A DNA stretch of 64,000 nt from Rhodococcus sp. 06-235-1A (GCF_002258785.1 NZ_NOYI01000006.1:1-64000), one strand, 5' to 3'. Positions 1 through 12,949 are shown, counted from the first letter of the stretch. Notes: generated by a model not told the origin, from the letters alone. Numbers and translations: made by a program.

Positions 1-147
1 AAGATGTCACACCCAAACCCCAAAAGGCTTGAGCGCCAAAAACATTCGGCACTGACATTCATCGACACACTGTTGAGTTCTCAAAGAACACGCACACACT
101 CCAACCCCACGAACACACAGTCCGTCGGCCTCGAGGGCAACTGTTCC
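1..147 (-). promoter_or_regulatory. rRNA operon leader (pre-16S), truncated by window edge
   Basis: Read on the minus strand, this stretch carries the element TTCTTTGAGAACTCAACAG within 66-91. It resembles the boxA-like antitermination and processing segment conserved in actinobacterial rRNA leaders ahead of 16S rRNA. The 16S gene itself is not in the window; it would begin just left of base 1. murA lies upstream of this leader, as murA lies upstream of rrs in Mycobacterium tuberculosis, which supports the assignment. No coding sequence is apparent here. Confidence 0.75.
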
Positions 148-176
148 AGCGTATCCCAGCTTGGTCTCGGACACAA
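148..176 (-). promoter_or_regulatory. Putative rRNA operon promoter
   Basis: On the minus strand a TTGTGT hexamer (171-176) is followed after exactly 17 bases by TACGCT (148-153), a plausible sigma-A -35/-10 pair reading into the rRNA leader. A second CTGGGATACG block occurs about 70 bases upstream, suggesting a tandem promoter with a weaker -35. The rest of 177-444, between this promoter and the end of the flavoprotein gene, shows no convincing gene and is probably upstream rRNA promoter and spacer DNA. Inferred from hexamers only. Confidence 0.4.
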
Positions 177-444
177 GGCCCGACTCTTGGGGGACACAAC
201 CTGCCAGGCCACACGTCCAACCTCGTATCCCAGTCCGTGAAGACCAGGTCGGTGTCCGTCGCTCTGACTCGACAAAAGTTACGCCACCAACCACACCAAC
301 GCAAATCGGCAGGTGGACAGCTTTCCTCGTGACATCCGCGCAGTTGAGGCCCGGTGCGCACGCCTCAACTATCACCCGTTCGCAGAGTTACTTCGCTGTG
401 ACGCCAACCATATTCGGCGTCTGCCTCTTCGAATTGGTTCTTCC

Positions 445-1134
445 TCACTCCTGACGTCGACGGATATCGCGCACGTGCTGCGGTTCCGCGAGATCCGGCT
501 CGAGGTCTGCTGCGGGGTCGCTGACACCGAGGCTTTCCCGAACCGGAACCACACCAGCCCACACGCCACCGGTGTCGATGTCGGCGGCGTCGTCGATGGG
601 ACCACCGGATCGCGATTTCACAGATGCCTCGTACAGCGGAAGCGCCAGCACGGTGGTGGCCGCAAGTTCCTTCCGAGTGTGCGGACGCAGATGCGCACTT
701 CTGCCAGGTACGACTTGATCGACGATCGCGTCCAGAGCTCGAGTACGTTCGTCGGCGTTCTCCACCCGACGCGGCCGGCCCACCACTACCGCACTGCGGT
801 AATTCATCGAATGATGGAACGCCGACCTGGCGAGCACCAGTCCGTCGACGACCGTGATGGTCACACAGATGTCCTGCTCAGGGGCATCGATCATGCTGCG
901 TGACGCCACGGACCCATGCAGGTACAGCGTCCCTTCTCGATCGGGACCGGCTGGATCCACCCCGAACACAGTCGGCAGGACCCGAGGCAGACCGTCCACC
1001 AGTACACCCAGGTGGCAGATCCGCGCCGAGCCGAGTACGTCCAGCAGCGCTGCCCGTTCGAGCCGCGCACGGCCCTTGCCACGCTTCACCGCGGTACGGG
1101 CCGTGGGAGAAAGAGGTGCGCTGTCAACTGTCAT
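445..1134 (-). CDS. Pyridoxamine 5'-phosphate oxidase-family flavoprotein
   Basis: A 229-residue protein of the FMN-binding split-barrel (PNPOx-like/NimA-like) superfamily. The core motif is a strand with TLYLHGSVASRS at about residues 70-81, typical of the subfamily that binds FMN or F420 and reduces small substrates. The start chosen is the ATG giving MTVDSAPLSPTAR; a longer upstream reading is low-complexity and unlikely. It is divergent from a MocR/PdxR-type regulator 99 bp away, an arrangement often seen when the regulator responds to a B6 vitamer. Substrate is unknown. It is probably not the biosynthetic PdxH, whose length and motifs differ. Confidence 0.75.
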   Translation of the reverse strand: MTVDSAPLSPTARTAVKRGKGRARLERAALLDVLGSARICHLGVLVDGLPRVLPTVFGVDPAGPDREGTLYLHGSVASRSMIDAPEQDICVTITVVDGLVLARSAFHHSMNYRSAVVVGRPRRVENADERTRALDAIVDQVVPGRSAHLRPHTRKELAATTVLALPLYEASVKSRSGGPIDDAADIDTGGVWAGVVPVRESLGVSDPAADLEPDLAEPQHVRDIRRRQE

Positions 1135-1233
1135 GGGTACAGAATGGGTCCCATCTGGCCTGCAGTCACGGTCCAGTTCTCCTGAATATGCACAGGCCAC
1201 TTCTGCTCAACCGACAATGGAGGCCCAGGATTC

Positions 1234-2631
1234 ATGCTCCCGATCTCTCTGTCGATCACCATCGACCGCGCCGACACTCGAACGCTGCCGGTCCAGCTCG
1301 CAGATCGCATCCGAGCCGCAATCGACAACGGCGAACTGCGCCCACAATCTCGATTACCAAGCACCAGAGCACTTTCCGCCGATCTCGGTGTCGCGCGAGC
1401 GGTCGTGGAGAAGGCGTACGAACAACTCGTTGCAGAAGGATGGATCGATGCGCGACGAGGTTCGGGAAACTACATCCGTCTCGTTCCGCACGCAGTCCGG
1501 TCGGCCGCCTCGTCACCGAGCACGGACGCCGCATCGGCGACACCCCCGCGAATATCGCTTCGCCCCGGAATCCCGTGGACTCCGCTCCGAGCCTCCGAGG
1601 CATGGAGACGCGCATGGCGGGATGTCGGCGGCTCTCCCCCGCCCGGTGATTACCCCGATTCCGCAGGAACCCTCGAATTGAGGACCCACGTCGCAGACCT
1701 ACTCCGCCGCGCGCGTGGATTGCACACCGATGCTGCATCGGTCGTGATCACGACCGGCAGTATTCATGGCCTCGACCTCGCGCTCGGCGCACTCGCGAAA
1801 CCGAACACGACCGAACACGTTCTGGCACTGGAGAATCCCGGCTACAGGTCGGCTGCTGCGCTGGCAAAACACCGAGGATGGTCCATCCATGACATTCCCG
1901 TCGATCGCGACGGCTTGGTCGTCGAGCACCTCGACTCCAGTCCCCAGCAGACTGCAGCCGTATACGTCACGCCTTCACATCAGTATCCGACCGGCGGGTT
2001 CATGCCCATCGGCCGTCGACGTGCCCTCGCCGACTGGGCACGCCGCAGTGGATCCATGATCATCGAGGACGACTACGACTCCGAATTCCGTTATGGTGCT
2101 GCACCTTTGCCGACTGTGGCCGAGTTGTCACCCGATCGGACGGTCTACCTCGGCACTGTCTCGAAGACCCTCGGTGCGGGAATACGACTGGGATGGATGG
2201 TGGCACCCCAGTCGATCGTCGACCGCATCACCTCGACCCGCCGTGAAACAGGCGACCACCCGTCGGTTCCCCTGCAGCAGGCAATGACCTCGATGCTCCG
2301 CGACGGAGAATGGGACCGGGCGGTACGCACAGCACGCAGGCTCTACCGAGCCCGCGACCGGGTGGTTACCGCAGCACTGTCCAAGTTCGGCGAACTCAGC
2401 GGAGTCGGAGCCGGACTGCACACCGTCCTCGTGCTCGAAGCCGGCGCTGCGCAGAACGTCGCTACCGTGTGCGCCGCCAGTGGCGTCGATCTGCCCACAC
2501 TCGAGCATTCCACGCGTTCGTCCACCGCTCGGGGTGGGATCGTCGTCGGGTACGGCTCGATCGGAGATGACGAGTTCGACTATGCGATAAGCGTATTGGT
2601 GGACGCGCTCGAAGCCGAACTGCTCAACTGA
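1234..2631 (+). CDS. MocR/PdxR-family transcriptional regulator (GntR wHTH fused to aminotransferase fold)
   Basis: A 465-residue regulator. Residues ~1-80 form a GntR-type winged helix ([21 protein letters not shown]). Residues ~105-460 form a fold type I aminotransferase-like domain with the conserved [12 protein letters not shown] segment and a PLP-binding lysine in TVSKTLGAG (Lys311). MocR proteins use PLP as a sensor cofactor and commonly control vitamin B6 or amino-acid genes; the divergent PNPOx-type gene is the obvious target. Its last 8 bases overlap the 3' end of the convergent murA gene (2624-2631). Confidence 0.88.
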   Translation: MLPISLSITIDRADTRTLPVQLADRIRAAIDNGELRPQSRLPSTRALSADLGVARAVVEKAYEQLVAEGWIDARRGSGNYIRLVPHAVRSAASSPSTDAASATPPRISLRPGIPWTPLRASEAWRRAWRDVGGSPPPGDYPDSAGTLELRTHVADLLRRARGLHTDAASVVITTGSIHGLDLALGALAKPNTTEHVLALENPGYRSAAALAKHRGWSIHDIPVDRDGLVVEHLDSSPQQTAAVYVTPSHQYPTGGFMPIGRRRALADWARRSGSMIIEDDYDSEFRYGAAPLPTVAELSPDRTVYLGTVSKTLGAGIRLGWMVAPQSIVDRITSTRRETGDHPSVPLQQAMTSMLRDGEWDRAVRTARRLYRARDRVVTAALSKFGELSGVGAGLHTVLVLEAGAAQNVATVCAASGVDLPTLEHSTRSSTARGGIVVGYGSIGDDEFDYAISVLVDALEAELLN

Positions 2632-3877
2632 CGCGCTCGATTCTGCCACCGAGCGCGGTCAGGTTCTCGACGAAGCGCGGATACCCCCGGTCGATGTGGT
2701 AGACGTCGTGCACCTCGGTCGTGCCGTCGGCCACCAATCCTGCGAGTACCAGTCCGGCTCCGGCTCGGATGTCGGAGGACCAAACCGGTGCGCTCGACAG
2801 CTGCGGGACGCCGCGGACCACTGCGTGGTGGCCGTCGGTACGCGCGTCGGCCCCGAGCCTGATCATTTCCTCGACGAATCGAAAGCGTGCCTCGAAGACA
2901 TTCTCGGTGATCATGGACGTCCCGTCGGCGACAGTGGCGAGCCCGATGGCCATCGGCTGCAGGTCGGTCGGGAATCCCGGGTACGGAAGCGTCGCGAAAT
3001 TGACTGCCCGCGGTCGCTCGTGTTGCACGACGCGGAAGCCGTCGGGCTCGCTGGTGACATCGGCACCGGCAGACCTCAACTTGTCCAACACGAGCGACAG
3101 ATGCTTCGGGTTGACCCCGCGAACCCGTACGTCGCCACGCGTCATGGCCGCAGCGATACCCCAGGTGGCGGCGACGATTCGATCACCGATCACCCGGTGA
3201 GTGGTCGGCTTCAGTGCGCTCACACCGCGAATAGTCAAAGTGGACGTACCTGCACCCCGGACGTCGGCACCCATCTCGTTCAGCATGTTGCACACATCGA
3301 CGATGTCCGGCTCTCGCGCCGCGTTGTCGATGACGGTCTCCCCCGTGGCGAGCACTGCTGCCATCAAGATGTTCTCGGTGGCACCGACCGACGGGAACGC
3401 GAGCCTGATGTTGGCACCACGCAATTCGTCTGCTTCTGCAACAACGCATCCGTGCTGAATTTCGCTGCGGGCCCCGAGTAATTGCAGACCGGACTGGTGC
3501 ATGTCCAAGGGGCGCGAGCCGATCGCGTCGCCACCCGGCAGGGCAACCACAGCTTTCTTGCACCGCGCGACCAACGGACCCAGCACACACACCGATGCAC
3601 GGAACTGTCGGACCGCAGCGAAATCGGCGTGATATTTGGGCATGGACGGCGTGGTGATATGCACGACCGAACCCTCGAGCTCGACCTCACAACCGAGCCC
3701 GCGCAACACCTCTGCCATCAACGGCACATCCAGGATGTCGGGGCAATTGGTGATCGTGCTCGTGCCTTCGGCGAGTAGCGCCGCAGCCATCAGTTTGAGG
3801 ACGCTGTTCTTCGCTCCACCGACCGCCACCTCACCGACGAGCCGGTTACCACCGTTGACCAAAAAGCGTTCACTCAC
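2624..3877 (-). CDS. murA: UDP-N-acetylglucosamine 1-carboxyvinyltransferase
   Basis: A 417-residue enzyme of the first committed step of peptidoglycan synthesis, transferring enolpyruvate from PEP to UDP-GlcNAc in the cytoplasm. The N-terminus (GTG start, [12 protein letters not shown]) carries the [11 protein letters not shown] signature. The residue aligned with the classical catalytic Cys115 is Asp117 in [10 protein letters not shown], as in M. tuberculosis MurA, which is associated with intrinsic fosfomycin resistance. The GTG start is supported by a TACGCT -10 element 6 nt upstream, so the mRNA is probably leaderless. It is divergent from the adenosyltransferase and lies upstream of the rRNA operon as in mycobacteria. 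Confidence 0.97.
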   Translation of the reverse strand: MSERFLVNGGNRLVGEVAVGGAKNSVLKLMAAALLAEGTSTITNCPDILDVPLMAEVLRGLGCEVELEGSVVHITTPSMPKYHADFAAVRQFRASVCVLGPLVARCKKAVVALPGGDAIGSRPLDMHQSGLQLLGARSEIQHGCVVAEADELRGANIRLAFPSVGATENILMAAVLATGETVIDNAAREPDIVDVCNMLNEMGADVRGAGTSTLTIRGVSALKPTTHRVIGDRIVAATWGIAAAMTRGDVRVRGVNPKHLSLVLDKLRSAGADVTSEPDGFRVVQHERPRAVNFATLPYPGFPTDLQPMAIGLATVADGTSMITENVFEARFRFVEEMIRLGADARTDGHHAVVRGVPQLSSAPVWSSDIRAGAGLVLAGLVADGTTEVHDVYHIDRGYPRFVENLTALGGRIERVS

Positions 3878-3883
3878 TTCGAC

Positions 3884-3889
3884 AGCGTA
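3884..3889 (-). promoter_or_regulatory. -10 element of a leaderless murA promoter
   Basis: TACGCT on the minus strand ends 6 nt before the murA GTG. This fits the actinobacterial TANNNT -10 consensus at the distance expected when transcription starts at or next to the initiation codon. No good Shine-Dalgarno sequence fits between the two. Confidence 0.55.
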
Positions 3890-3918
3890 GCCAGCGGGAC
3901 CGGCCGACACCCGCGCGG

Positions 3919-3924
3919 TACCGT
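3919..3924 (+). promoter_or_regulatory. -10 element of a leaderless adenosyltransferase promoter
   Basis: TACCGT lies 7 nt upstream of the ATG at 3932. It is back to back with the murA -10 element, so the 54-bp intergenic region appears to hold two divergent leaderless promoters. Confidence 0.5.
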
Positions 3925-3931
3925 GGCAGGC

Positions 3932-4525
3932 ATGGCCGTCCACCTCACCCGCATCTACACCCGAACCGGCGACGACGGGACGACGGGTCTGAGCGACTTT
4001 TCACGGGTGTCCAAGAACGATGCGCGGCTCGTCGCCTACGCAGACTGCGACGAGACCAACGCGAGCCTGGGAGTCGTTCTGGCACTGGGCAACCCGTCGG
4101 AATCGGTACACACGGTTATTCGCACCATCCAGAGTGATCTTTTCGACGCCGGGGCCGACCTGTCGACACCGGTCGTCGAGAACCCGGAGTATCCGCCGCT
4201 GCGAATCGACCAGAGCTACATCGACCGGCTCGAATCCTGGTGCGATGAATTCAACGAGGACCTGCCGGCCTTGACCTCGTTCATTCTGCCCGGCGGCACA
4301 CCGTTGGGAGCACTACTGCACGTGTCGCGAACGGTCGCACGACGCGCTGAGCGATCGGCCTGGGCTGCGGTGCACGCGAGCCCGGAGACAACGAGCGAGT
4401 TGCCGGCGAAATACCTCAACCGTCTCTCGGATCTGCTGTTCATTCTGAGCCGGTACGCCAATCCCGAGGGCGACGTTCAGTGGGTTCCCGGATCGAGCCG
4501 TACGTCGAGCGACGACAACAGCTGA
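3932..4525 (+). CDS. Cob(I)yrinic acid a,c-diamide / cobalamin adenosyltransferase, PduO type
   Basis: A 197-residue PduO-type ATP:cob(I)alamin adenosyltransferase, closely resembling mycobacterial Rv1314c as I know it. It converts cob(I)alamin to adenosylcobalamin. The N-terminal ATP-binding motif [13 protein letters not shown] and the C-terminal helix [14 protein letters not shown] are intact. The ATG at 3932 ([13 protein letters not shown]) is preferred over a GTG three codons earlier because it matches the family N-terminus and sits 7 nt after a -10 hexamer. It is convergent with the DUF2550 gene, with no bases between the two stop codons. Confidence 0.93.
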   Translation: MAVHLTRIYTRTGDDGTTGLSDFSRVSKNDARLVAYADCDETNASLGVVLALGNPSESVHTVIRTIQSDLFDAGADLSTPVVENPEYPPLRIDQSYIDRLESWCDEFNEDLPALTSFILPGGTPLGALLHVSRTVARRAERSAWAAVHASPETTSELPAKYLNRLSDLLFILSRYANPEGDVQWVPGSSRTSSDDNS

Positions 4526-4963
4526 TCAGGCCGCCGGACGGCGGCGACGCGAGCGTCCCGACGGGCGGGACTCCACCCAGGACATGAACGCGGTCAACGC
4601 GCTCCTGTCCAGCGCAATCTCGAAATTCTTGCCGTGGTCGGATAGTTCGAGCACCGCAATATCGGGTGTCATGATGTCGAATTCGGTGTCCTGTGGGGCC
4701 CGTCGTTCTCCCACGTGGATGTCTTGCCTACCCAGACGGTGATCCGGTCCAGGGCGCAGACTGGACAGTTTGAAGAAGACCAACGTGTTGTCGCCGTACC
4801 GAATGATGCCGTGACGCCACCCGTTTCCACCGTCCGACGGCAGCACACGCATGATGGCAGCAGTGCCTCCGCGGCGAAGAACCATCAGACGATACGCGAA
4901 AGCCGCGACGATCCCTGCGAGCAGCACAACCAGAATGATCAGAACAATCAATCCGATGTGCAT
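4526..4963 (-). CDS. DUF2550 single-pass membrane protein
   Basis: A 145-residue protein with one N-terminal transmembrane segment (HIGLIVLIILVVLLAGIVAA) followed by a short Arg-rich stretch and a soluble cytoplasmic domain ending in a basic tail (GRSRRRRPAA). It matches the DUF2550 family, which in mycobacteria (Rv1312) also follows atpC. It is co-directional with the ATP synthase operon and 29 bp downstream of it, so it is probably co-transcribed. No function is established for the family. Confidence 0.85.
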   Translation of the reverse strand: MHIGLIVLIILVVLLAGIVAAFAYRLMVLRRGGTAAIMRVLPSDGGNGWRHGIIRYGDNTLVFFKLSSLRPGPDHRLGRQDIHVGERRAPQDTEFDIMTPDIAVLELSDHGKNFEIALDRSALTAFMSWVESRPSGRSRRRRPAA

Positions 4964-4992
4964 CGCAGGTCTCGTCGCGGCTTCTCGTGAAC

Positions 4993-5376
4993 CTAGGACC
5001 GCTCGACAGCGCGGATACGCCCCTTGGCCACAGCGATGGCCTCGAGGTCGTCGCCGTTCTCTGCCACTACAGCCCGTGCCGCCTCGACATCGATGTCGTC
5101 GGCGAAGTCGGCCGATTCTGCCAGCACGGTGACCGTCTTGCCCGTCACCGACAGAAATCCACCGTGGACGGCCGCGATGAGCTTCTCACCGTCCGTGGTC
5201 GTGATGGACACCGTGCCGCCCTCGATCAACTGCCCGAGGACAGGCTCGTGGCCCAACATGATGCCGATCTCGCCTTCGGTGGTCTGAGCGCTGACGATGG
5301 TCGCGGTACCGGACCACAGCTTCTGCTCCACAGCGACCAGGGAGACCTCCATGCCGCTCTTCTCGGAAGAAGTCAC
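4993..5376 (-). CDS. atpC: F1 ATP synthase epsilon subunit
   Basis: A 127-residue epsilon subunit; the N-terminal beta-sandwich carries the family segment [16 protein letters not shown]. It sits in the central stalk and modulates ATPase activity. The GTG at 5376 begins 6 bases after the atpD stop with a GGAAAG ribosome-binding site; an internal ATG eight codons later ([10 protein letters not shown]) preceded by GAGAAG is an equally plausible start. It is the last ATP synthase gene of the operon. Confidence 0.95.
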   Translation of the reverse strand: MTSSEKSGMEVSLVAVEQKLWSGTATIVSAQTTEGEIGIMLGHEPVLGQLIEGGTVSITTTDGEKLIAAVHGGFLSVTGKTVTVLAESADFADDIDVEAARAVVAENGDDLEAIAVAKGRIRAVERS

Positions 5377-5382
5377 GTCGGT

Positions 5383-6834
<1,452 letters not shown>

Positions 6835-7806
6835 TTAGTCACTTCCTGCGCTGTCGGCCAGCGCGTTGGCGCCACCGACGATTTCGCTGATTTCCTGGGT
6901 GATCTGGGCCTGCCGAGCCTGGTTGGCCTGACGGCTCAGGGTCTCGACCAATTCGTTCGCGTTGTCCGTCGCTGCCTTCATGGCGGTACGACGCGCCGCG
7001 GACTCCGACGCTGCTGCATCGAGCAACGACGCGTAGATCCTGGTGCTGATGTACTTGGGCAGCAGCGCCGAGAGCAGAGCGCCTGCCTCGGGCTCGAACT
7101 CGTACTGTGCCTGCACATCTGCCGTCGGTGAGTCGCTCAACGCGTCCGCACCCATCTCGAATTCCTCGTCGGTGTACGAGATTTCGAGTGGTGCCATCCG
7201 GCGAACTTCGGGCTTCTGCGTGAGCATCGACACGAAGCGGGTGTAGACGATGTGCAACTCGTCCACGCCCTCGACGGTGCCTTCACCGTTGGGAGCGTCG
7301 ACCTCGGTGCCCGAGCCGGCCATGAACAGCTCGACCAGATGCTTGCTGGCCTTGGCTGCATCGGCGTAGCCGGGCTCCTGCGAGAAGCCGGTCCAGGCAC
7401 CCTTCACGTCCCGCTCACGGAATGTGTAGTAGCCCAGGCCTTTTGCGCCGAGTACGTAGATGACCGGATCCTTGCCCTCGGAGCGGAGGAGCTGGAACAG
7501 TTCCTCCGTCTCCTTGAGGACGTTGGAGTTGTAGCCGCCGCACATACCGCGGTCGCTGGTCACGACCAGAACCGCGGCACGCTTGGGCTCGGGCCGCTCG
7601 TTGAGCAACGGGTGATCGAGCGAACTCGATGCACTCGCCAACGCCGAGAGCACCTTCGTGATCTCTTCCGCGTACGGCTTCGATGCGGCAACACGGGCCT
7701 GCGCCTTGGTGATTCGCGATGTTGCAATCAACTCTTGTGCTTTGGTGATCTTCTTCGTCGAGTTGACCGACTTGATGCGGGAGCGAAGCTCGAGAATGCT
7801 TGCCAT
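6835..7806 (-). CDS. atpG: F1 ATP synthase gamma subunit
   Basis: A 323-residue central-stalk rotor subunit. The N- and C-terminal helices ([20 protein letters not shown] and the C-terminal [20 protein letters not shown]) form the coiled coil inside the alpha3beta3 head. Residues ~164-182 ([19 protein letters not shown]) form an acidic, Gly-rich insertion at the position of the extra gamma loop described in mycobacterial enzymes and absent from most bacteria. That loop is linked to coupling and suppressed ATP hydrolysis. Confidence 0.97.
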   Translation of the reverse strand: MASILELRSRIKSVNSTKKITKAQELIATSRITKAQARVAASKPYAEEITKVLSALASASSSLDHPLLNERPEPKRAAVLVVTSDRGMCGGYNSNVLKETEELFQLLRSEGKDPVIYVLGAKGLGYYTFRERDVKGAWTGFSQEPGYADAAKASKHLVELFMAGSGTEVDAPNGEGTVEGVDELHIVYTRFVSMLTQKPEVRRMAPLEISYTDEEFEMGADALSDSPTADVQAQYEFEPEAGALLSALLPKYISTRIYASLLDAAASESAARRTAMKAATDNANELVETLSRQANQARQAQITQEISEIVGGANALADSAGSD

Positions 7807-7858
7807 CTAGCTGTTCACGCTCCCTTCTGTGCTCGTCATGTCACCTGTCATCGCGGGC

Positions 7859-9502
<1,644 letters not shown>

Positions 9503-9590
9503 AGTGTTTCCTGCTCTTCCTTCAAATGATCGCGGGGTGAAATGTCTCGAAAGTCGAGACGCTTCTTCTCGTTACTGTGTCCGTGTCGGA

Positions 9591-10430
9591 CTATTTGAGC
9601 GTCTTTCGCAATGCAGCGAGGCGACCTGCCCCGCTACCGTCGATGACCTCGTCGCCGATACGAACGACAAGTCCGCTGAGCAGTTCGGTATCGACCTCTA
9701 CGTGCACCGTGACCTGCTTGCCGTACGTGCGGGTCAGGGTTGCGGTCAGCTTCTCGAGCTGACTGTCGCTCAGTGGGGCTGCGCTGCGCACGTGTGCAAC
9801 CGCACGGTCACGCTGCTCGGCGGCCAGGTCGGCCAATCCGTTGAGCACGTCCGCGGGGGCCGTCTTTCGGGGACGCGTCACAGCCTGAACTGCGAGCGCC
9901 TCGGTAACAGCGGTGACCTTGCCGTACAGCAGCCGACCGAGCAGTTCGCGCTTGGCCTGCGACGGCTTCGAGCGATCCGACAGGGCCTGCTCGAGCTGCG
10001 GGTTGGCAGCCACGATGCGTCCCAGACGGAACAGCTCGTCCTCGACCGTATCCAGCTGATCCTGATCGGCCGCGGCGCGGAGCAGAGCTTCGCGTCCCAG
10101 CTCGACCAGCGAGTTCAACAGGTCACGAGCGTTGGACCAGCTCTCGCCGGCAGCGGCCTTGATGATCGTCGTCGTCGCACTCGACACCTGGCCGGAGAAG
10201 ACATCTCCGGCCAGAGCGCTCCGCCGATCGCCCTCGACCGACGAGTCGGCGAGAGCGGTACGCAACGTGCGCTGCGCGTCGAGAGTGTCGACGACGGCGA
10301 ACAACTCGGCACCGGTCTGTGCGGCGATGGCAGTTGCCTCGCCTGCCGACGCGGACCCCAGAGCTTCGTGGGCAACCGACCGCGTGCGAGCGAGTGCCTC
10401 ACGAGAAGTTGCGTACATGGTTCGACTCAC
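9591..10430 (-). CDS. atpH: F1Fo ATP synthase delta subunit
   Basis: A delta subunit of about 275 residues linking F1 to the peripheral stalk. It is longer than E. coli delta (about 178) but is not fused to a b subunit, unlike mycobacterial AtpH, which is a b-delta fusion of about 445 residues. The GTG at 10430 overlaps the atpF stop by 4 bases (GTGA). The ATG four codons later (MYATSREAL) has a better-placed GGAAAG ribosome-binding site about 11 nt upstream and may be the true start. Confidence 0.95.
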   Translation of the reverse strand: MSRTMYATSREALARTRSVAHEALGSASAGEATAIAAQTGAELFAVVDTLDAQRTLRTALADSSVEGDRRSALAGDVFSGQVSSATTTIIKAAAGESWSNARDLLNSLVELGREALLRAAADQDQLDTVEDELFRLGRIVAANPQLEQALSDRSKPSQAKRELLGRLLYGKVTAVTEALAVQAVTRPRKTAPADVLNGLADLAAEQRDRAVAHVRSAAPLSDSQLEKLTATLTRTYGKQVTVHVEVDTELLSGLVVRIGDEVIDGSGAGRLAALRKTLK

Positions 10431-10996
10431 TTTCCGGATGCGGAGTCCGCGGTGACGGAATCCAGCTCGTTGAGGAAGCGATCGATCGAACTGGAACGCT
10501 TCGCGTCGTCGGACAGCTGCTCTCCGATGACCTTCTCCGCAAGTTCGACGGCCGTGCGTCCCAGATCTCCACGCAGTTCGGTGACGATCTGCTGACGCTG
10601 CGCTACGAGCTGATTGTGACCTGCGGCCACGATCCGGTCGCTTTCTTCCTGCGCCTTTTCCTTCATCTCGGCGAGAATCGCCTGTCCCTGGGTACGCGCT
10701 TCCTCGCGGATCTGCGCGGCCTCGGAACGGGCATCGGCCAGCTGAGCGTGGTACTGCTCGAGAGCCGCCTTGGCCTCGGCCTGTGCCTGCTCGGCCTTCT
10801 TGATTCCGCCTTCGATGAGCTCGGAACGCTCAGCGAGAACCGTCTGGAAACGAGGTACGACGTACTTCCAGAACAGGAAGCCGATGATCACGACACAGAC
10901 GATCGACCAAACGATGTCGTATGTTGCGGGCAACAGCGGGTTCGGGGATTCCTCCCCCTCGGCCCCGGCTGCGAGCAGCGTTATCGCGTTTGTCAT
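10427..10996 (-). CDS. atpF: Fo ATP synthase b subunit
   Basis: A 189-residue peripheral-stalk subunit. One transmembrane helix lies near residues 26-48 ([20 protein letters not shown]), followed by a long charged coiled coil ([20 protein letters not shown]). It is the only b-type gene in the operon. Its stop overlaps the atpH GTG. Confidence 0.96.
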   Translation of the reverse strand: MTNAITLLAAGAEGEESPNPLLPATYDIVWSIVCVVIIGFLFWKYVVPRFQTVLAERSELIEGGIKKAEQAQAEAKAALEQYHAQLADARSEAAQIREEARTQGQAILAEMKEKAQEESDRIVAAGHNQLVAQRQQIVTELRGDLGRTAVELAEKVIGEQLSDDAKRSSSIDRFLNELDSVTADSASGK

Positions 10997-11003
10997 CGCG
11001 CTC

Positions 11004-11321
<318 letters not shown>

Positions 11322-12113
11322 TCAGTGCGAGTCGGCGTGCAGCGACAGATCGATGTAGATCGCCGTCAGCAGCGCGAAGATGTACGCCTGCAGGAAGATC
11401 ACCAGCATCTCGAACATCGTGAACAGGAAGCCCATGATGAGCGAGGGTGCAGCGAAGATCTTCAGGCCTGCGGAGGCCTCGAAGAGGAAGAACTGCGTGG
11501 CGCTGAAGAACAGCACGAGCATGATGTGGCCGGCGAGCATGTTGGCCAGCAGACGCACGGTCAGCGTGAACGGGCGGAGCACGAAGTTCGAGATGAACTC
11601 GAGCGGGATGAGCAGCACGTGCATGGCCGGCGGAATGCCGGGGATGACGATCGTGCCCTTGACGAACTTGGCTGCGCCGAACTTCTTCACGCCCGCATAG
11701 ATGAACGCGACGTACGCGACCGCGGCCAGCACGATGGGCAGACCGATCCTGGCGTTCGACGAAATGTTCAGGAACGGAATGACTGCACTGGCGTTCACCG
11801 CCAGCACCGTGAAGAAGATCGTCATGATGACGGGCAGGAAGCGGCGTCCCTGTTCCTTACCGAGGACGTCCTCCGCCACATGGATCCGCACGAAGTCGAG
11901 AGCGATCTCGGCGACGTTCTGAATGCCGCGAGGAACGATCTTGGGGCTGCGCAGAGCGATCAGCATGAAGACGATCAGCAGCGCCGACATCAGGATGCGG
12001 ATGAGCATCAGTCGGTCGAGCTCGAACGGGGTTCCCTCGAACAGCACCGCGGGAGGAAAGAAATCGGATAGTGACGGCGGATGGAACTCCGCAGCCAGGT
12101 TGGTGACGCTCAG
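11322..12113 (-). CDS. atpB: Fo ATP synthase a subunit
   Basis: A membrane stator subunit with about six transmembrane helices; the essential arginine lies in LTVRLLANMLAGH. The first conventional start (GTG at 12047, LFEGTPFEL) would remove an N-terminal segment, LAAEFHPPSLSDFFPPA, that reads in frame upstream and looks like a rhodococcal AtpB N-terminus. No ATG, GTG or TTG exists in that extension before the stop. A CTG at 12113 is preceded by GGGAGAG at about 5 nt and would give a 263-residue protein, so I place the start there as an inference. Confidence 0.93.
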   Translation of the reverse strand: MSVTNLAAEFHPPSLSDFFPPAVLFEGTPFELDRLMLIRILMSALLIVFMLIALRSPKIVPRGIQNVAEIALDFVRIHVAEDVLGKEQGRRFLPVIMTIFFTVLAVNASAVIPFLNISSNARIGLPIVLAAVAYVAFIYAGVKKFGAAKFVKGTIVIPGIPPAMHVLLIPLEFISNFVLRPFTLTVRLLANMLAGHIMLVLFFSATQFFLFEASAGLKIFAAPSLIMGFLFTMFEMLVIFLQAYIFALLTAIYIDLSLHADSH

Positions 12114-12488
12114 CGGTCTCTCCCGTGTTCGGGCCGCAGCCGGGTGACGACTGCGGTTCGATCGGACAATGACGATCTATCAAGTCGACGAAAATCGGCT
12201 CGCAATCGTCAGAGGCTGAGGCCCGGTCTTCATCGGCCAAGCGTCTGTCGGGTGTCGGCGACTCACGTCGACTCGGCAACTCTCAGGGCGGAACCTTACG
12301 TTGCCGAAGTCGGTGACTCCGGGCCTACTGTAAGGAAGCTCACGCTGACTGCTACCTGCGGGGGTCCAGTCCGGGGAAAAAGTCTCTTTTGTCCCGGTCT
12401 TGCCCACCGCTTGATGCAAACTTTATCAACAGAACTACGACGTTGTGTAGGCGGCCCTCAGCTTAACCGATTACGACGCCTCGTCGTA
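12114..12488. promoter_or_regulatory. Intergenic region upstream of atpB with a near-perfect palindrome
   Basis: This 375-bp stretch separates atpI from atpB and has no supportable gene. It contains an interrupted palindrome at 12371-12397 (CCGGG-GA-AAAAG-TCT-CTTTT-GT-CCCGG) with no following T-tract. Some -10-like sequences occur on the minus strand (for example TACAGT near 12330), but no clear -35 partner. The size suggests an internal promoter or a regulated leader for the structural atp genes. Function not determined. Confidence 0.35.
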
Positions 12489-12941
12489 CTACCGGTTGTC
12501 GGTACGGCTTTCGTCAGGCGCATTGTCGACATAGGCAACCTTCGTCTTGACGACGCCGAAGACCTCCGCCCCGAGAACGACCACCAGCGCACCGAGAATC
12601 GTCAGCCCCAGCGCGTACCTGCTGTAGAAGTCGGCGTCCTTGAGTGCAACGAGCACGATCAGCGCGATCACCATCTTCACCAACCAGCCGCCGAGCAGCA
12701 GGGCTCCGACGGCCGAGGCCGGGAAGCGCGTGGTGAGGGCGACCGACAGTGCGGTCGTGATCACGAAACCGCCGCCGATCGCCACACCGATGAGCGATCC
12801 CCACAGGCCAGGTGTTCCGGCCGCAGCGACGGAGACTCCGACGCTGACCACAGTCAGCACCACCAGTCCGATAAGTCCGTATCGAACCGCGGCGCGTAGC
12901 GGCGCGAATTGGTCGGGCATGGACTGCGGAGTGAAGGTCAC
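12489..12941 (-). CDS. atpI: AtpI-like membrane protein upstream of the ATP synthase operon
   Basis: A 150-residue protein with four predicted transmembrane helices (for example YGLIGLVVLTVVSVGVSVAA and YALGLTILGALVVVLGAEVF). It matches the position and character of mycobacterial Rv1303, a small AtpI/ATP synthase I-like protein thought to help c-ring assembly or magnesium handling. The GTG start is preceded at 8 nt by a TACTCT -10 hexamer, suggesting a leaderless mRNA and that the atp operon has a promoter at this point. Confidence 0.8.
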   Translation of the reverse strand: MTFTPQSMPDQFAPLRAAVRYGLIGLVVLTVVSVGVSVAAAGTPGLWGSLIGVAIGGGFVITTALSVALTTRFPASAVGALLLGGWLVKMVIALIVLVALKDADFYSRYALGLTILGALVVVLGAEVFGVVKTKVAYVDNAPDESRTDNR

Positions 12942-12949
12942 AGTTGTCG

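Noticed and set aside
1..444. 16S rRNA gene at the left edge
   Set aside because: Only the leader with the boxA-like element is present; the mature 16S start is not found within the window.
4530..4545. GCCGCC-GGAC-GGCGGC hairpin at the convergent ends of the adenosyltransferase and DUF2550 genes
   Set aside because: The stem is only 6 bp of GC sequence, as expected by chance in GC-rich coding DNA, with no T-tract.
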